Source: Bacillota bacterium (GTDB taxonomy: Bacteria > Bacillota > Clostridia > Lachnospirales > Bianqueaceae). Taken from it: a stretch of 64,000 bases of DNA. The stretch spans positions 1 through 64,000 of the forward strand of contig JAFZQZ010000104.1 of NCBI GenBank assembly GCA_017620135.1, in the 5' to 3' direction. The notes beneath the pieces were generated by a model, which was not told where the DNA came from, did not search any database, and saw only the letters and a list, made by a program, of their open reading frames with translations. The position numbers were made by a program, and so were the translations under genes. Below, piece by piece: positions 34,576-43,427 of the stretch (within the stretch, counting starts at the first letter, position 1; the number at the start of each line of letters is the position of its first letter).

Positions 34576-37500
34576 ATGTATAACAAAGTTTCCGCCGACA
34601 TGAACTTCATCGAGCGCGAGAATAAAGTACTCGATTTCTGGAAGCAGCAGCATATTTTCGAACAGAGTCTGGCGCTCCGCAAAGACGCGCCTACTTTTGC
34701 GTTCTATGACGGCCCTCCCACCGCGAACGGCAAACCGCACATCGGCCACGTGCTGACCCGTGTCATCAAGGATATGATCCCGCGTTACCGGACCATGAAA
34801 GGGTATAATGTCCCCCGTAAAGCCGGCTGGGATACTCATGGTCTTCCGGTCGAACTGGAGATCGAAAAAGCGCTCGGCCTGAACGGCAAAGAGCAGATCG
34901 AACAGTACGGCCTGGCTCCCTTTATCCAGAAATGCAAGGAAAGCGTCTGGAAATATCAGGGCATGTGGGAAGAATTCTCCGGCAAGGTCGGTTTCTGGGC
35001 CGACATGGACAACCCCTATGTCACCTATCATGATGACTTCATCGAGTCCGAGTGGTGGGCACTGAAGGAGATCTACGACAAGGGCCTTCTTTACAAAGGC
35101 TTCAAGATCGTTCCCTACTGCCCGCGCTGCGGTACCCCGCTATCTTCTCACGAAGTCGCGCAGGGGTACAAGAATGTCAAAGAACGTTCCGCGGTCGTTC
35201 GCTTTAAGATCAAAGGAGAGGATGCGTATTTCCTCGCCTGGACGACCACGCCCTGGACACTTCCGTCCAACGTTGCGCTCTGCGTCAATCCGGATGAGAC
35301 CTACTGCAAGGTAAGCTCGATCGACGGAAACATCTATTATATGGCCGAAGCGCTTTTGGATAAGGTCCTTGGTCCGCTTGCCAAAGAAGGCGAAAAAGCC
35401 TATGAGATCCTGGAATCCTATAAAGGAACGGATCTGGAATATAAGGAATATGAGCCGCTTTTCGGCTTTACCGGCGATGTCGTGGCAAAGAAACACGGCA
35501 AAGCGCACTATATCACCTGCGACGGTTATGTCACCATGTCCGACGGTACCGGTATCGTACATATCGCACCGGCCTTCGGTGAGGACGACGCCAATGTCGG
35601 CCGTAAGTATGATCTGCCCTTCGTACAGCTTGTCGACGGAAAAGGCTGCATGACGGAAGAAACGCCTTACGCCGGTATGTTCGTCAAGGAAGCCGATCCG
35701 AAGATCCTGGTCGATCTGGAGAAAGCCGGCCTGCTCTTCGATGCGCCGAAATTTGAACATGATTATCCGTTCTGCTGGCGCTGCGATACGCCCCTTATCT
35801 ACTACGCGCGCGAATCCTGGTTCATCAAGATGACCGCCGTCAAGGAAGACCTGATCGCGAACAACAACAAGATCAACTGGATCCCCGAAAGCATCGGAAC
35901 CGGACGTTTCGGTGACTGGCTGGAAAACATCCAGGACTGGGGCATCAGCCGCAACCGTTACTGGGGAACGCCTCTGAATATCTGGGAGTGTCCGGACTGC
36001 GGACGCCGCACCGCGATCGGTTCCCGCAAAGAACTGAAGGAAAAAGCGTTCAACTGGCCTGAGGCCGGCACCGTTCTGGGAAGTCCCAGTTCCGATCCGT
36101 CCCAGGATGCCTGCAACGTGGAACTGCACCGTCCCTATATCGACGAGATCAAAGTCCGCTGCGAATGCGGCGGCAGCATGAACCGCGTTCCGGAAGTCAT
36201 CGACTGCTGGTTCGACTCCGGCGCTATGCCTTACGCGCAGCATCACTATCCCTTTGAAAACAAAGACCTCTTCGAGGATCAGTTCCCGGCTCAGTTCATC
36301 TCCGAAGCAGTCGATCAGACCCGTGGCTGGTTCTACTCCCTGCTGGCCGAATCCACCCTGCTTTTCAACAAACCGGCCTATGAGAACGTCATCGTTCTGG
36401 GTCTGGTGCTCGACGGAGACGGACAGAAGATGTCCAAATCCAAGGGCAACGCCGTCGATCCGATGGACGCGCTGGCCAAATACGGCGCCGACGCGATCCG
36501 CTGGTATTTCTATATCAACTCCGCTCCCTGGCTGCCGAACCGTTTCCACGACAAAGCGGTCATCGAGTCTCAGAGAAAATTCCTGCGTCCGCTCTGGAAC
36601 ACCTATGCTTTCTATGTGCTCTACGCGGAGATCGATCAGTTCGATCCGACCAAGTATTCCCTGGAATATGACAAGCTGTCCGTCATGGACAAATGGATCC
36701 TTTCCAAGCTGAATTCCGTCGTGAAAGCGGTCGACAGTGATCTTACGAACTATATGATCCCTGAAGCCGCCCGTGAGCTGCAGAGCTTCGTTGACGATCT
36801 GTCGAACTGGTATGTCCGCCGCGGCCGTGAGCGCTACTGGGCAAAGGGCATGGAACAGGATAAGATCAACGCGTATATGACGCTTTATACCGCGCTGGTC
36901 ACGATCTGCAAGGCAGCTGCTCCCATGATCCCGTTCATGACCGAAGATATCTACCGCAATCTGGTCGTAAATGTCGATCCTTCCGCTCCCGCGAGTATTC
37001 ATCTCTGTGATTATCCGGCTGTTAACGAGGCCTGGATCGACAAAGATCTGGAAAACTCCATGGAAGAGGTCCTTTCCGTCACGACCCTCGGCCGTGCGGC
37101 CCGTAACCTCTCGAATATCAAGAACCGTCAGCCTCTTTCGAAGATGTTCGTTCAGGCGCCGGAAGCGCTGGAAGACTACTTCGCCGAGATCATCGCCGAC
37201 GAGCTGAACATCAAGCAGGTCGAATTCACCGCGGACGCGAGCAAGTTCGTCAGCTACACTTTCAAGCCTCAGCTGCGCACCGTCGGTCCGAAATATGGCA
37301 AACTGCTCGGAAAGATCCGTCAGGCTCTGTCCTCTATCGAGGACGGACAGACGGCCTACAAAGCCCTGACTTCCGGTGAAGCGCTTCGTTTTAGCTTCGA
37401 CGGTCAGATCGTCGAGCTCTTTGAGGCCGATGTCCTCGCGGAAATGAGCCAGGTACCCGGATTTGTCGCCCAGTCGGAAGGTGCTGTCACCGTCGCGCTG

Positions 37501-37782
37501 GATACGAACCTCACGCCTGAACTCATCGAAGAAGGTTTCGTCAACGAGCTGACGAGCAAGCTGCAGACCATGCGTAAGGAAGCCGGCTTCGAGGTCACCG
37601 ACCACATCCGCATTTACCTTGCGGAAAACAAAAAGCTGACTCCCATCCTGGAAGCCAACTCCGATCAGATCAAGGCCGACACTCTCTGCGACGAGATCGT
37701 CTCCGCCGCCGATGATTCCTTCTATACCAAAGACTGGGATATCAACGGTGTCCCCGCGACCCTTGGCGTAAAGAAGATCTAA
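34576..37782 (+). CDS. ileS: Isoleucyl-tRNA synthetase, long type (IleRS2-like)
   Basis: IleRS charges tRNA-Ile. The 1068-residue enzyme has the HIGH motif in GKPHIGH, the KMSKS loop in DGQKMSKSKGN, and the editing domain between them (WTTTPWTLPSN). The sequence around HIGH (DGPPTANGKPHIGHVLTRVI) and the lack of C-terminal zinc cysteines fit the eukaryote-like IleRS2 group, which tends to be insensitive to mupirocin; this is family knowledge, not shown here. Start ATG at 34576 follows GAAGGAG. A terminator follows. Confidence 0.96.
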   Translation: MYNKVSADMNFIERENKVLDFWKQQHIFEQSLALRKDAPTFAFYDGPPTANGKPHIGHVLTRVIKDMIPRYRTMKGYNVPRKAGWDTHGLPVELEIEKALGLNGKEQIEQYGLAPFIQKCKESVWKYQGMWEEFSGKVGFWADMDNPYVTYHDDFIESEWWALKEIYDKGLLYKGFKIVPYCPRCGTPLSSHEVAQGYKNVKERSAVVRFKIKGEDAYFLAWTTTPWTLPSNVALCVNPDETYCKVSSIDGNIYYMAEALLDKVLGPLAKEGEKAYEILESYKGTDLEYKEYEPLFGFTGDVVAKKHGKAHYITCDGYVTMSDGTGIVHIAPAFGEDDANVGRKYDLPFVQLVDGKGCMTEETPYAGMFVKEADPKILVDLEKAGLLFDAPKFEHDYPFCWRCDTPLIYYARESWFIKMTAVKEDLIANNNKINWIPESIGTGRFGDWLENIQDWGISRNRYWGTPLNIWECPDCGRRTAIGSRKELKEKAFNWPEAGTVLGSPSSDPSQDACNVELHRPYIDEIKVRCECGGSMNRVPEVIDCWFDSGAMPYAQHHYPFENKDLFEDQFPAQFISEAVDQTRGWFYSLLAESTLLFNKPAYENVIVLGLVLDGDGQKMSKSKGNAVDPMDALAKYGADAIRWYFYINSAPWLPNRFHDKAVIESQRKFLRPLWNTYAFYVLYAEIDQFDPTKYSLEYDKLSVMDKWILSKLNSVVKAVDSDLTNYMIPEAARELQSFVDDLSNWYVRRGRERYWAKGMEQDKINAYMTLYTALVTICKAAAPMIPFMTEDIYRNLVVNVDPSAPASIHLCDYPAVNEAWIDKDLENSMEEVLSVTTLGRAARNLSNIKNRQPLSKMFVQAPEALEDYFAEIIADELNIKQVEFTADASKFVSYTFKPQLRTVGPKYGKLLGKIRQALSSIEDGQTAYKALTSGEALRFSFDGQIVELFEADVLAEMSQVPGFVAQSEGAVTVALDTNLTPELIEEGFVNELTSKLQTMRKEAGFEVTDHIRIYLAENKKLTPILEANSDQIKADTLCDEIVSAADDSFYTKDWDINGVPATLGVKKI

Positions 37783-37809
37783 AGATCCATTCATCAACCA
37801 GACGTTAAA

Positions 37810-37850
37810 AGCGTCGGAAAAGCCTCACGAAGGCTTTTCTGACGCTTTTT
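37810..37850 (+). terminator. Terminator of ileS
   Basis: A 16-bp stem (37810-37825 with 37831-37846, one G-U pair) with a 5-nt loop is followed by TTTTT. On the minus strand a shorter T-run allows it to serve the convergent ROK gene as well. Confidence 0.92.
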
Positions 37851-37863
37851 CTATTTGCTTTCC

Positions 37864-38811
37864 TTACTTTCCGTATATCTCCGCGATGGCCATGCAGCCG
37901 TAACCGCCCATTTCTTCCCCCAGCGCACAGGGAACGATCCTACAGGCGGCCAGATTGGCCGGAAGGCATTCTTCCCGGAGCACTTTTTCCATCGCCGGCC
38001 GCATCAGCTCTCCGCTTCGCTGATAGATCGAACCCAGTACGATCATCTCTGGGTTCAGAAGATCCACCAGGATCGATACCGCCCGGCCAAGCCAGTACCC
38101 GGCTTCCTCCCAGACACAGATCGCGTCCGGATCTCCTGCCTGTGCCGACAGAGCGACATCCTTCGTCGTAAACGCATCTTTGGCCCATGCCGGCCGTTTC
38201 CCGGACTGCGCCGCCTCCAGCGCAAATGTCTCCGCGATCTGCCGGATCCCTCCGCCTGAACAGAATCCTTCCGCCGATCCGCGCTTTCCGTAACCGACCG
38301 GACCTCGATCCGCCAGTCGGACATGGCCGATCTCTCCACCAATGCCGATGCTTCCCGAATACAGCTGTCCATTCAGGATCAGTCCCGCGCCAAACCCGGT
38401 CCCGCAGGTCAGAAAGATCATATTGCGGGTGCCTTTCCCTGCGCCGTACTGCCACTCGGCCAGCGCGCAGGCATCGGCGTCGTTCTGCAGATAAGCCGGC
38501 ACGTCCCATTGATCCGTCGCCCAGTCCGTGATGACGACATCCTGCCACAAAGGAAGATTCGGCGGGGTCTGGATGATACCGCGTTTCGCGTCCAGCGGAC
38601 TGCCGCAGCTGATCCCTACAGCGGCAAGTTCACCGGGAAATTCCTTTAAAAGCGCGTCTCCCGCTTCTTTCATCAGCGGCAGACAATCCTTCGGATCACG
38701 TGGCGTCGGAAAGATCCGGTGGCCGATCAGACGGACGCCGTTTTCCTCTGCTTCTCCCAGCCATACGCTGGTCTTCGTGCCTCCGATCTCCAGTCCCAGA
38801 TACTGTTTCAT
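37864..38811 (-). CDS. ROK-family sugar kinase
   Basis: The 315-residue protein has the ROK ATP site (LEIGGTKTSV), NDADACALAEW, TCGTGFGAGLI and GGEIGHV. The zinc site that most ROK kinases carry after GGEIGH (CxCGxxGCxE) is replaced by GYGKRGSAE, leaving no cysteine ligands except a later one, so metal binding is probably lost. Such proteins phosphorylate glucose, fructose, mannose or N-acetylmannosamine. It is the last gene of a GH38, SIS, ROK run, which suggests the mannose released by the glycosidase as substrate. Start overlaps the SIS gene by 4 bp. Confidence 0.9.
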   Translation of the reverse strand: MKQYLGLEIGGTKTSVWLGEAEENGVRLIGHRIFPTPRDPKDCLPLMKEAGDALLKEFPGELAAVGISCGSPLDAKRGIIQTPPNLPLWQDVVITDWATDQWDVPAYLQNDADACALAEWQYGAGKGTRNMIFLTCGTGFGAGLILNGQLYSGSIGIGGEIGHVRLADRGPVGYGKRGSAEGFCSGGGIRQIAETFALEAAQSGKRPAWAKDAFTTKDVALSAQAGDPDAICVWEEAGYWLGRAVSILVDLLNPEMIVLGSIYQRSGELMRPAMEKVLREECLPANLAACRIVPCALGEEMGGYGCMAIAEIYGK

Positions 38812-39413
38812 TTGTGATCTCCCCCGAAAAATCTATCTTCCAGCCTTACGCAAAGCGCGTGATATAGCGGCAGATGCATCTCCTGGACCTTATATGTTTC
38901 TTTTTCCGGTACGTTCAGCAGGCAGTCGGCAAAAGCCGCGAGTTTCCCACCGGTCTGTCCGGTCAGGGCAATGACCGTCATCTTTTTCTGCCTTGCCACC
39001 ATCGCCGCCAGGCAGCAATCCCTCGCGTTCCCGGAAGTGGAGATACAAAGAAGGACATCCCCTTCTTTTCCCAGTCCCAGTACCTGCTGCGCGAAAACCA
39101 GATCCGCGTCGGTATCGTTGATGACGGCGGAAGTAAGCGGACTGCTGCCTGAAAGCGCGATCGCGGGCAGCGCTCCCTGCAGCTTTCTAAGGGATTCATC
39201 CGGCATTCCTTCAGGGAAAAGCTCATCCCCGACCGGTCGCTTCAGCCGGAATCCTTTCATCAGCTCCGCTTCGATATGTTCGGCATCCGCGCAGGAACCT
39301 CCGTTTCCGCAGATCAGCAGTTTCCCACCGGACAGAAATGCCTCTTCCAGGATAGAAAACGCCTGATCGTAAACTTCCTTCAACGCTTCCGGCACTCCCT
39401 CAAATCTTTTCAT
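38808..39413 (-). CDS. SIS-domain phosphosugar isomerase (GmhA-like)
   Basis: The 201-residue protein has the sedoheptulose-7-phosphate isomerase pattern: LLICGNGGSCADAEHIEAEL, LFAQQ-like VFAQQVLGLGK, CISTSGNARDC and QEMHLPLYHALC. GmhA proteins convert sedoheptulose 7-phosphate to a heptose phosphate; in this setting with a mannosidase and a sugar kinase it may instead isomerise another phosphosugar. It overlaps the GH38 gene by 14 bp and the ROK gene by 4 bp. Confidence 0.9.
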   Translation of the reverse strand: MKRFEGVPEALKEVYDQAFSILEEAFLSGGKLLICGNGGSCADAEHIEAELMKGFRLKRPVGDELFPEGMPDESLRKLQGALPAIALSGSSPLTSAVINDTDADLVFAQQVLGLGKEGDVLLCISTSGNARDCCLAAMVARQKKMTVIALTGQTGGKLAAFADCLLNVPEKETYKVQEMHLPLYHALCVRLEDRFFGGDHK

Positions 39414-41853
39414 CTTTTTTCTCCTCCATCAGATCAACGGGGATCACCTGCCTGTCCGCTGTGATCCGGTAACCGGCAAACCGATACCCATCCAGTTCAC
39501 CCTGGAAAGAAACATCCAGATAGTGAATATTCGTCTCAAAGGGAACCGTCTTCGGCAGCGGATTCCACAGCCGTATTATGATGCCTTTCCCGTCTTCAGC
39601 CTGTTTCAGCGCCGTGATCCTGACCGGACCGGAGACGGAGGCAAAAGAATCTTTCTTCGGCAGTTTGCCCGGATGGTAGGTCTCAAAGATCGGCATCAGC
39701 GGATGCATCAGTTCCTGTGCCGCCCGGTCGATCCCGGAAGACATCGCTGATCCCACATGCGGGACCAGTACCATTTTCACCCGATGTTCGCCCAGATCCA
39801 TACATTCCGAAAACTCATCCCGCACCTTCGGCCCGGCATGGTCCGCGTAAGCCGCGGATCTGGCCAGGGTCAGCCGCAGTTCGTTTCCATCCGTTTCATA
39901 GCTGTACCGGCTGTCATTCGCCAACGCGGCGCCATAGACGGATCCGTCTTCCAGCACACCGGTCACATCGCCCCACATCTGCGCGGGTTGTTCTCTCCCG
40001 GAGGGCGTCTTCTCCACAACCGAATAGGCCTGTTCAAAAGAAGCCGTCTGAGGATCTGTGACCAGCGGGACGGAGAATTTTGCCATGGCCTGCTCTTCCA
40101 CCCAGAGAAGCCGAGCGGACAGATGGATCTGTGCCTTCTGCGGAAGAAGGCTTACCGTCAGCCGCAGCTTCGAAGCACCATAGGAAGACTCCAGACACAT
40201 CGCCAGCCGTACCGGACCTGTTTCCGTCACCTTCGCACTGATCCCGCTGAAGCATCCCCGCAGATCATGGAATGTAAAGATCCCATGGGCCCAGGTATCG
40301 GCCGCGGAGCAGTCGATCACCTTCAGTCCGATCGGTGAGCGCAGGATGTTCCGGCCGATCCGTTTATCCAGGATCTCACAGATCTCTCCGCCTTCAAAAC
40401 GGATCCGGAAGAACGCATTTTCAATATGATCTTCCCCAAAAGACAGATCATTCTCCGGCAGCATAACTTCCGACTGATGACGACTGATCCGGTATAGCCG
40501 GTAGCCCATCGCCGGCATTTCTGCCATAAAGATCGAATCCATCTTCTGGCTGGTGGTTCTGGACGCCCGGACGTTCTGGACCGGTACGATCCGTCCATCC
40601 TCATCCTCCACACGGGATGCCACATTGTAGACCTGTACAGGCGCTTTCACCGGCCAGGAAAGCGTATTGAAAACGATCACCGGCGCGCCGCCCGCGGCGG
40701 TTTCCCAGTTCGTCCAGTCGAATTCCTTGGTCAGAGAATAGGGCTTTCCGTTCTCCGTATCCACATGAAACGCGATCTTCTGAAGCGCCTTGTTCAGACA
40801 ATCACGTGCGGCGCCTCGAACACCGCCGAGCTCCTGATGCATATCTTCCAGGGCTTCCCGAAGACTGCATCCGCCCATGATATCATGAAATTCATTGAAA
40901 AGAAGTGTCTTCCAGCTCTGCCGCAGCACATCTGCCTCATACGGCAGTTCCAGTTTCTCATGTGCGACAGACATCATCTTCTCCGCGTCGACCAGTTCCG
41001 CTTCCGCGTGTTTATGCGCCTGCTTTCCGGGGCCGTCTGTTGAATAACAACCGCTGGCATGATGCTGCAGATCCCCTTTGATCACCGGGATCCGGTCCCC
41101 ATACTTTTCCAGTTCCTCGAAATATCTTTCCGGATCGGAAAAAAGCAGCGTCGTATCTTCTTTCATCAGCGAAGTGAGTTTTTCCAGTGTGGCATGCGTC
41201 GGTCCGCCGCCATGATTTCCCACGCCGTAAAACACCATCAGCGGCAGAGAGATCCGTTCACTTTCCGACCGGATCTGATCGATCTTCTTCTCCAGATTCT
41301 TCCCGTCCGCAGCGGAAGAATATTCTGCCATGATCCGATGTGTCAGTACCCGGCTTCCGTCCGGTCCTTCCCACCAGAAGACAGTCGGCAGGTGTTTCTC
41401 ATGCTCCCCCGGCCGCATCATGACGTAGTATTTCATCCCGCTTTCTAAAAGCAGCTGCGGAATGCCGGCATTATGTCCGAAGGAATCCACGTTGTATCCG
41501 ATCTTCGCGGGATGATTCAGAAACTGTTTCAAAAACGCCTGCCCCAGCAGGGTATGGCGGGCGAAGGATTCTCCGGAAGGCACATTGCAGTCCGGCTGCA
41601 CCCACCATCCGCCGACCGGCACCCATCGGCCTTCCCGGACTTTCTCTTCGATCCGGGCGAACAGTGCCGGTTCGTTTTCATACACCCATTCATAATACCG
41701 CACCGCTCCGGCCGTAAAGATATATCCTGGCGTCTCTTCCATCCGTTCCAGTGCGGAAAGGAACGTCGCCTTGATTTCCGCGGCTCCTTCCGGCCACCGC
41801 CAGAGCCATACCGGATCCAGATGCGCGTTGCCGATCAAATGCAGATTCTCCAT
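39400..41853 (-). CDS. Glycoside hydrolase family 38 alpha-mannosidase
   Basis: The 817-residue enzyme has no signal peptide, so it works in the cytoplasm. The metal ligands lie in HLDPVWLW (H11, D13) and the nucleophile in NVDSFGHN (D123); MMRPGEHEKHLP and HDIMGGCS are further family segments. It removes alpha-linked mannose from imported glycans. Start ATG 41851-41853 follows AAAGGAGG, only 21 bp after the HipA-like kinase gene, with no promoter in between. It heads the SIS and ROK genes. Confidence 0.95.
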   Translation of the reverse strand: MENLHLIGNAHLDPVWLWRWPEGAAEIKATFLSALERMEETPGYIFTAGAVRYYEWVYENEPALFARIEEKVREGRWVPVGGWWVQPDCNVPSGESFARHTLLGQAFLKQFLNHPAKIGYNVDSFGHNAGIPQLLLESGMKYYVMMRPGEHEKHLPTVFWWEGPDGSRVLTHRIMAEYSSAADGKNLEKKIDQIRSESERISLPLMVFYGVGNHGGGPTHATLEKLTSLMKEDTTLLFSDPERYFEELEKYGDRIPVIKGDLQHHASGCYSTDGPGKQAHKHAEAELVDAEKMMSVAHEKLELPYEADVLRQSWKTLLFNEFHDIMGGCSLREALEDMHQELGGVRGAARDCLNKALQKIAFHVDTENGKPYSLTKEFDWTNWETAAGGAPVIVFNTLSWPVKAPVQVYNVASRVEDEDGRIVPVQNVRASRTTSQKMDSIFMAEMPAMGYRLYRISRHQSEVMLPENDLSFGEDHIENAFFRIRFEGGEICEILDKRIGRNILRSPIGLKVIDCSAADTWAHGIFTFHDLRGCFSGISAKVTETGPVRLAMCLESSYGASKLRLTVSLLPQKAQIHLSARLLWVEEQAMAKFSVPLVTDPQTASFEQAYSVVEKTPSGREQPAQMWGDVTGVLEDGSVYGAALANDSRYSYETDGNELRLTLARSAAYADHAGPKVRDEFSECMDLGEHRVKMVLVPHVGSAMSSGIDRAAQELMHPLMPIFETYHPGKLPKKDSFASVSGPVRITALKQAEDGKGIIIRLWNPLPKTVPFETNIHYLDVSFQGELDGYRFAGYRITADRQVIPVDLMEEKKDEKI

Positions 41854-41874
41854 ATTCCCTCCTTTTTTACCGGA

Positions 41875-42681
41875 TCATGAAAACAGATATCCATGCTGCC
41901 TTCGTCTTTCCAGAAGAATACGTTTCACTCGTTCTTTCGTTTCTGCAGGATAATATGGTTCATTGTCCAACACTTCATCGATCTCCTGTTCCCCGAATGA
42001 AAAATGGATCTGAACTCCGTATACATCTTCCGCTTCCAGTTGTTCGATAAATGACCATGCCAGTGTCTTACTCTTACATCGATCGATCAATTCATAAATG
42101 TCTTTATCCATTGGATAATCCAGGGCAGTATCAGAAAGCAGAGACGCACCGTTATCAAAAACCGGGCTAAAAGCATAGCTCCCATCCGGCTTTCTGATCG
42201 CCGCTATATTATGCATATGACGATCTTCATTCAAAAACACCGAATCGATCTCAACCAAACAAGTCAGATACTCTCCGATACCGGAAATCCCTACTGCCCG
42301 TTCCATCTGACTCACGATAAAATTCAGCCGGTCTTTCACTTCGGGAAGGTGAAAGGCGGACATATAAAGACTCCTTCCGGTCAGATTCCGATATAAGCGT
42401 TCCCAGGTAAACAGCTGGCTGCCTTCTGAGAGAAAATCCTTACACCGACATCCCAGAAAGATCCTGTCCCGATACCGGATCTGAACAGTATCATAATGAA
42501 CATATTGATCTTCTCTTAATGACGAATACCGGAGCAAATGAGAAACTGTATATTCAGCCAGACCTTCATATCCGGCTGCATCCGCCTTGAACCATTCGCT
42601 TCCCGTTTTCCATTTCAGCTGATTTCCCTTCGAAGAAGGATGATCATTTGTAATGATATCCTTCGAAAACAATTCCACCAT
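41875..42681 (-). CDS. HipA-like kinase, catalytic part only
   Basis: This 268-residue protein has the kinase core of HipA proteins. It has a Lys in EWFKADAAGYEGLAEY, the catalytic loop FLNEDRHMHN and the metal motif PVFDNGASLL. The N-terminal HipA subdomains are missing. HipA toxins phosphorylate translation factors such as aminoacyl-tRNA synthetases; the target here is unknown. I place the start at ATG 42679-42681, 2 bp after the HTH gene's stop, because GAGAGG lies 7 nt upstream; an ATG at 42705 is an alternative. The DNA looks richer in A/T than the neighbours (not measured), which suggests transfer. Confidence 0.82.
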   Translation of the reverse strand: MVELFSKDIITNDHPSSKGNQLKWKTGSEWFKADAAGYEGLAEYTVSHLLRYSSLREDQYVHYDTVQIRYRDRIFLGCRCKDFLSEGSQLFTWERLYRNLTGRSLYMSAFHLPEVKDRLNFIVSQMERAVGISGIGEYLTCLVEIDSVFLNEDRHMHNIAAIRKPDGSYAFSPVFDNGASLLSDTALDYPMDKDIYELIDRCKSKTLAWSFIEQLEAEDVYGVQIHFSFGEQEIDEVLDNEPYYPAETKERVKRILLERRRQHGYLFS

Positions 42682-42683
42682 CT

Positions 42684-43244
42684 TCACGCCTCTCTCGTTT
42701 TCCATCTAAGGTCGATCCAGAAATCATCTTCCTCCATTTTCCCCTTTGTTTTCTCAATGATCAGCAAAGGATCATAAAAAGGAACGCCCAATTCTTCTAA
42801 TTCCAGTTCCAGCTTGTCACGTGATTTCGGCATACATCGGCTTTCCAGAAACTCATAAAAATCATTGATCGAAACATCCCTCTGATTTCCGAAAGCCTTG
42901 TACTGAAGCCGATCTGTGAAATTGATCACTTCCACAAGCCCTTGATCCTCATCAATATCTGCGATCGTACATAATTCATCCCGATAATAATACAACATAC
43001 GCAAAGGAAGCTCCTGTTCAGGGATCCGGAACTGTTCGATCAGGTTTGGCTTCTCCACCAGAATCCGCATCAACCGGACGACAGGACCATCAATGATCGT
43101 CTGTGGTTTTTCCCACCGTTCGATCGTTTTAATACTGACACCTAACAGTTCGGATAACTGACTCTGAGTCAAATGTAAAGAGCGGCGGGAAATCTTCAGA
43201 TCTTCTCCGCTCAACTTATCAGCAAAAGCATATCGATTCTTCAT
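42684..43244 (-). CDS. HTH protein fused to a HipA N-terminal-like domain
   Basis: Residues 1-55 form an Xre-type HTH (LTQSQLSELLGVSIKTIERW). The next 120 residues are beta-rich and end with DFYEFLESRCMPKSRDKLEL and DPLLIIEKTKGKMEEDDFWI. This order recalls the N-terminal subdomains of HipA (the FFxNLLP region), which are missing from the kinase gene that follows. I infer a split HipA in which the antitoxin DNA-binding domain carries the N-terminal part, comparable to the HipBST systems. Start ATG 43242-43244 follows AAAGGGG. Confidence 0.75.
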   Translation of the reverse strand: MKNRYAFADKLSGEDLKISRRSLHLTQSQLSELLGVSIKTIERWEKPQTIIDGPVVRLMRILVEKPNLIEQFRIPEQELPLRMLYYYRDELCTIADIDEDQGLVEVINFTDRLQYKAFGNQRDVSINDFYEFLESRCMPKSRDKLELELEELGVPFYDPLLIIEKTKGKMEEDDFWIDLRWKTREA

Positions 43245-43264
43245 AATTCACCCCTTTAAGCAGA

Positions 43265-43318
43265 AGTATACCCGCAAAATAAGGGGTTGTCAACATATTT
43301 TTGCCCTTGTTTCGCGGG
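43265..43318 (-). promoter_or_regulatory. Promoter and operator of the HTH/HipA-like module
   Basis: On the minus strand TTGACA (43288-43293) and TATACT (43265-43270) are 17 bp apart. An inverted repeat (arms 43271-43285 and 43304-43318, 13 of 15 positions complementary) places one arm exactly in the spacer between the two boxes and the other just upstream. This is the layout expected for a self-repressing antitoxin. Confidence 0.8.
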
Positions 43319-43352
43319 TTTTCCAGAATCCACCTTCTTCTTTCAAAACCTT

Positions 43353-43381
43353 TTGACACATCCGGCCATCAAGCTTATAAT
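43353..43381 (+). promoter_or_regulatory. Consensus promoter of the AEC transporter
   Basis: TTGACA (43353-43358), 17 bp, TATAAT (43376-43381): a perfect sigma-A promoter on the plus strand, about 46 bp ahead of the start codon. Strong expression is expected unless repressed; no operator is obvious. Confidence 0.88.
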
Positions 43382-43427
43382 TGATAAGACAGCCAAAACC
43401 ATTATTCTCCGTTCCGGAGGTTTTATT

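Noticed and set aside
35140-37797. An 885-codon open frame on the minus strand opposite ileS.
   Set aside because: Antisense shadow of ileS; no domain and no ribosome site.
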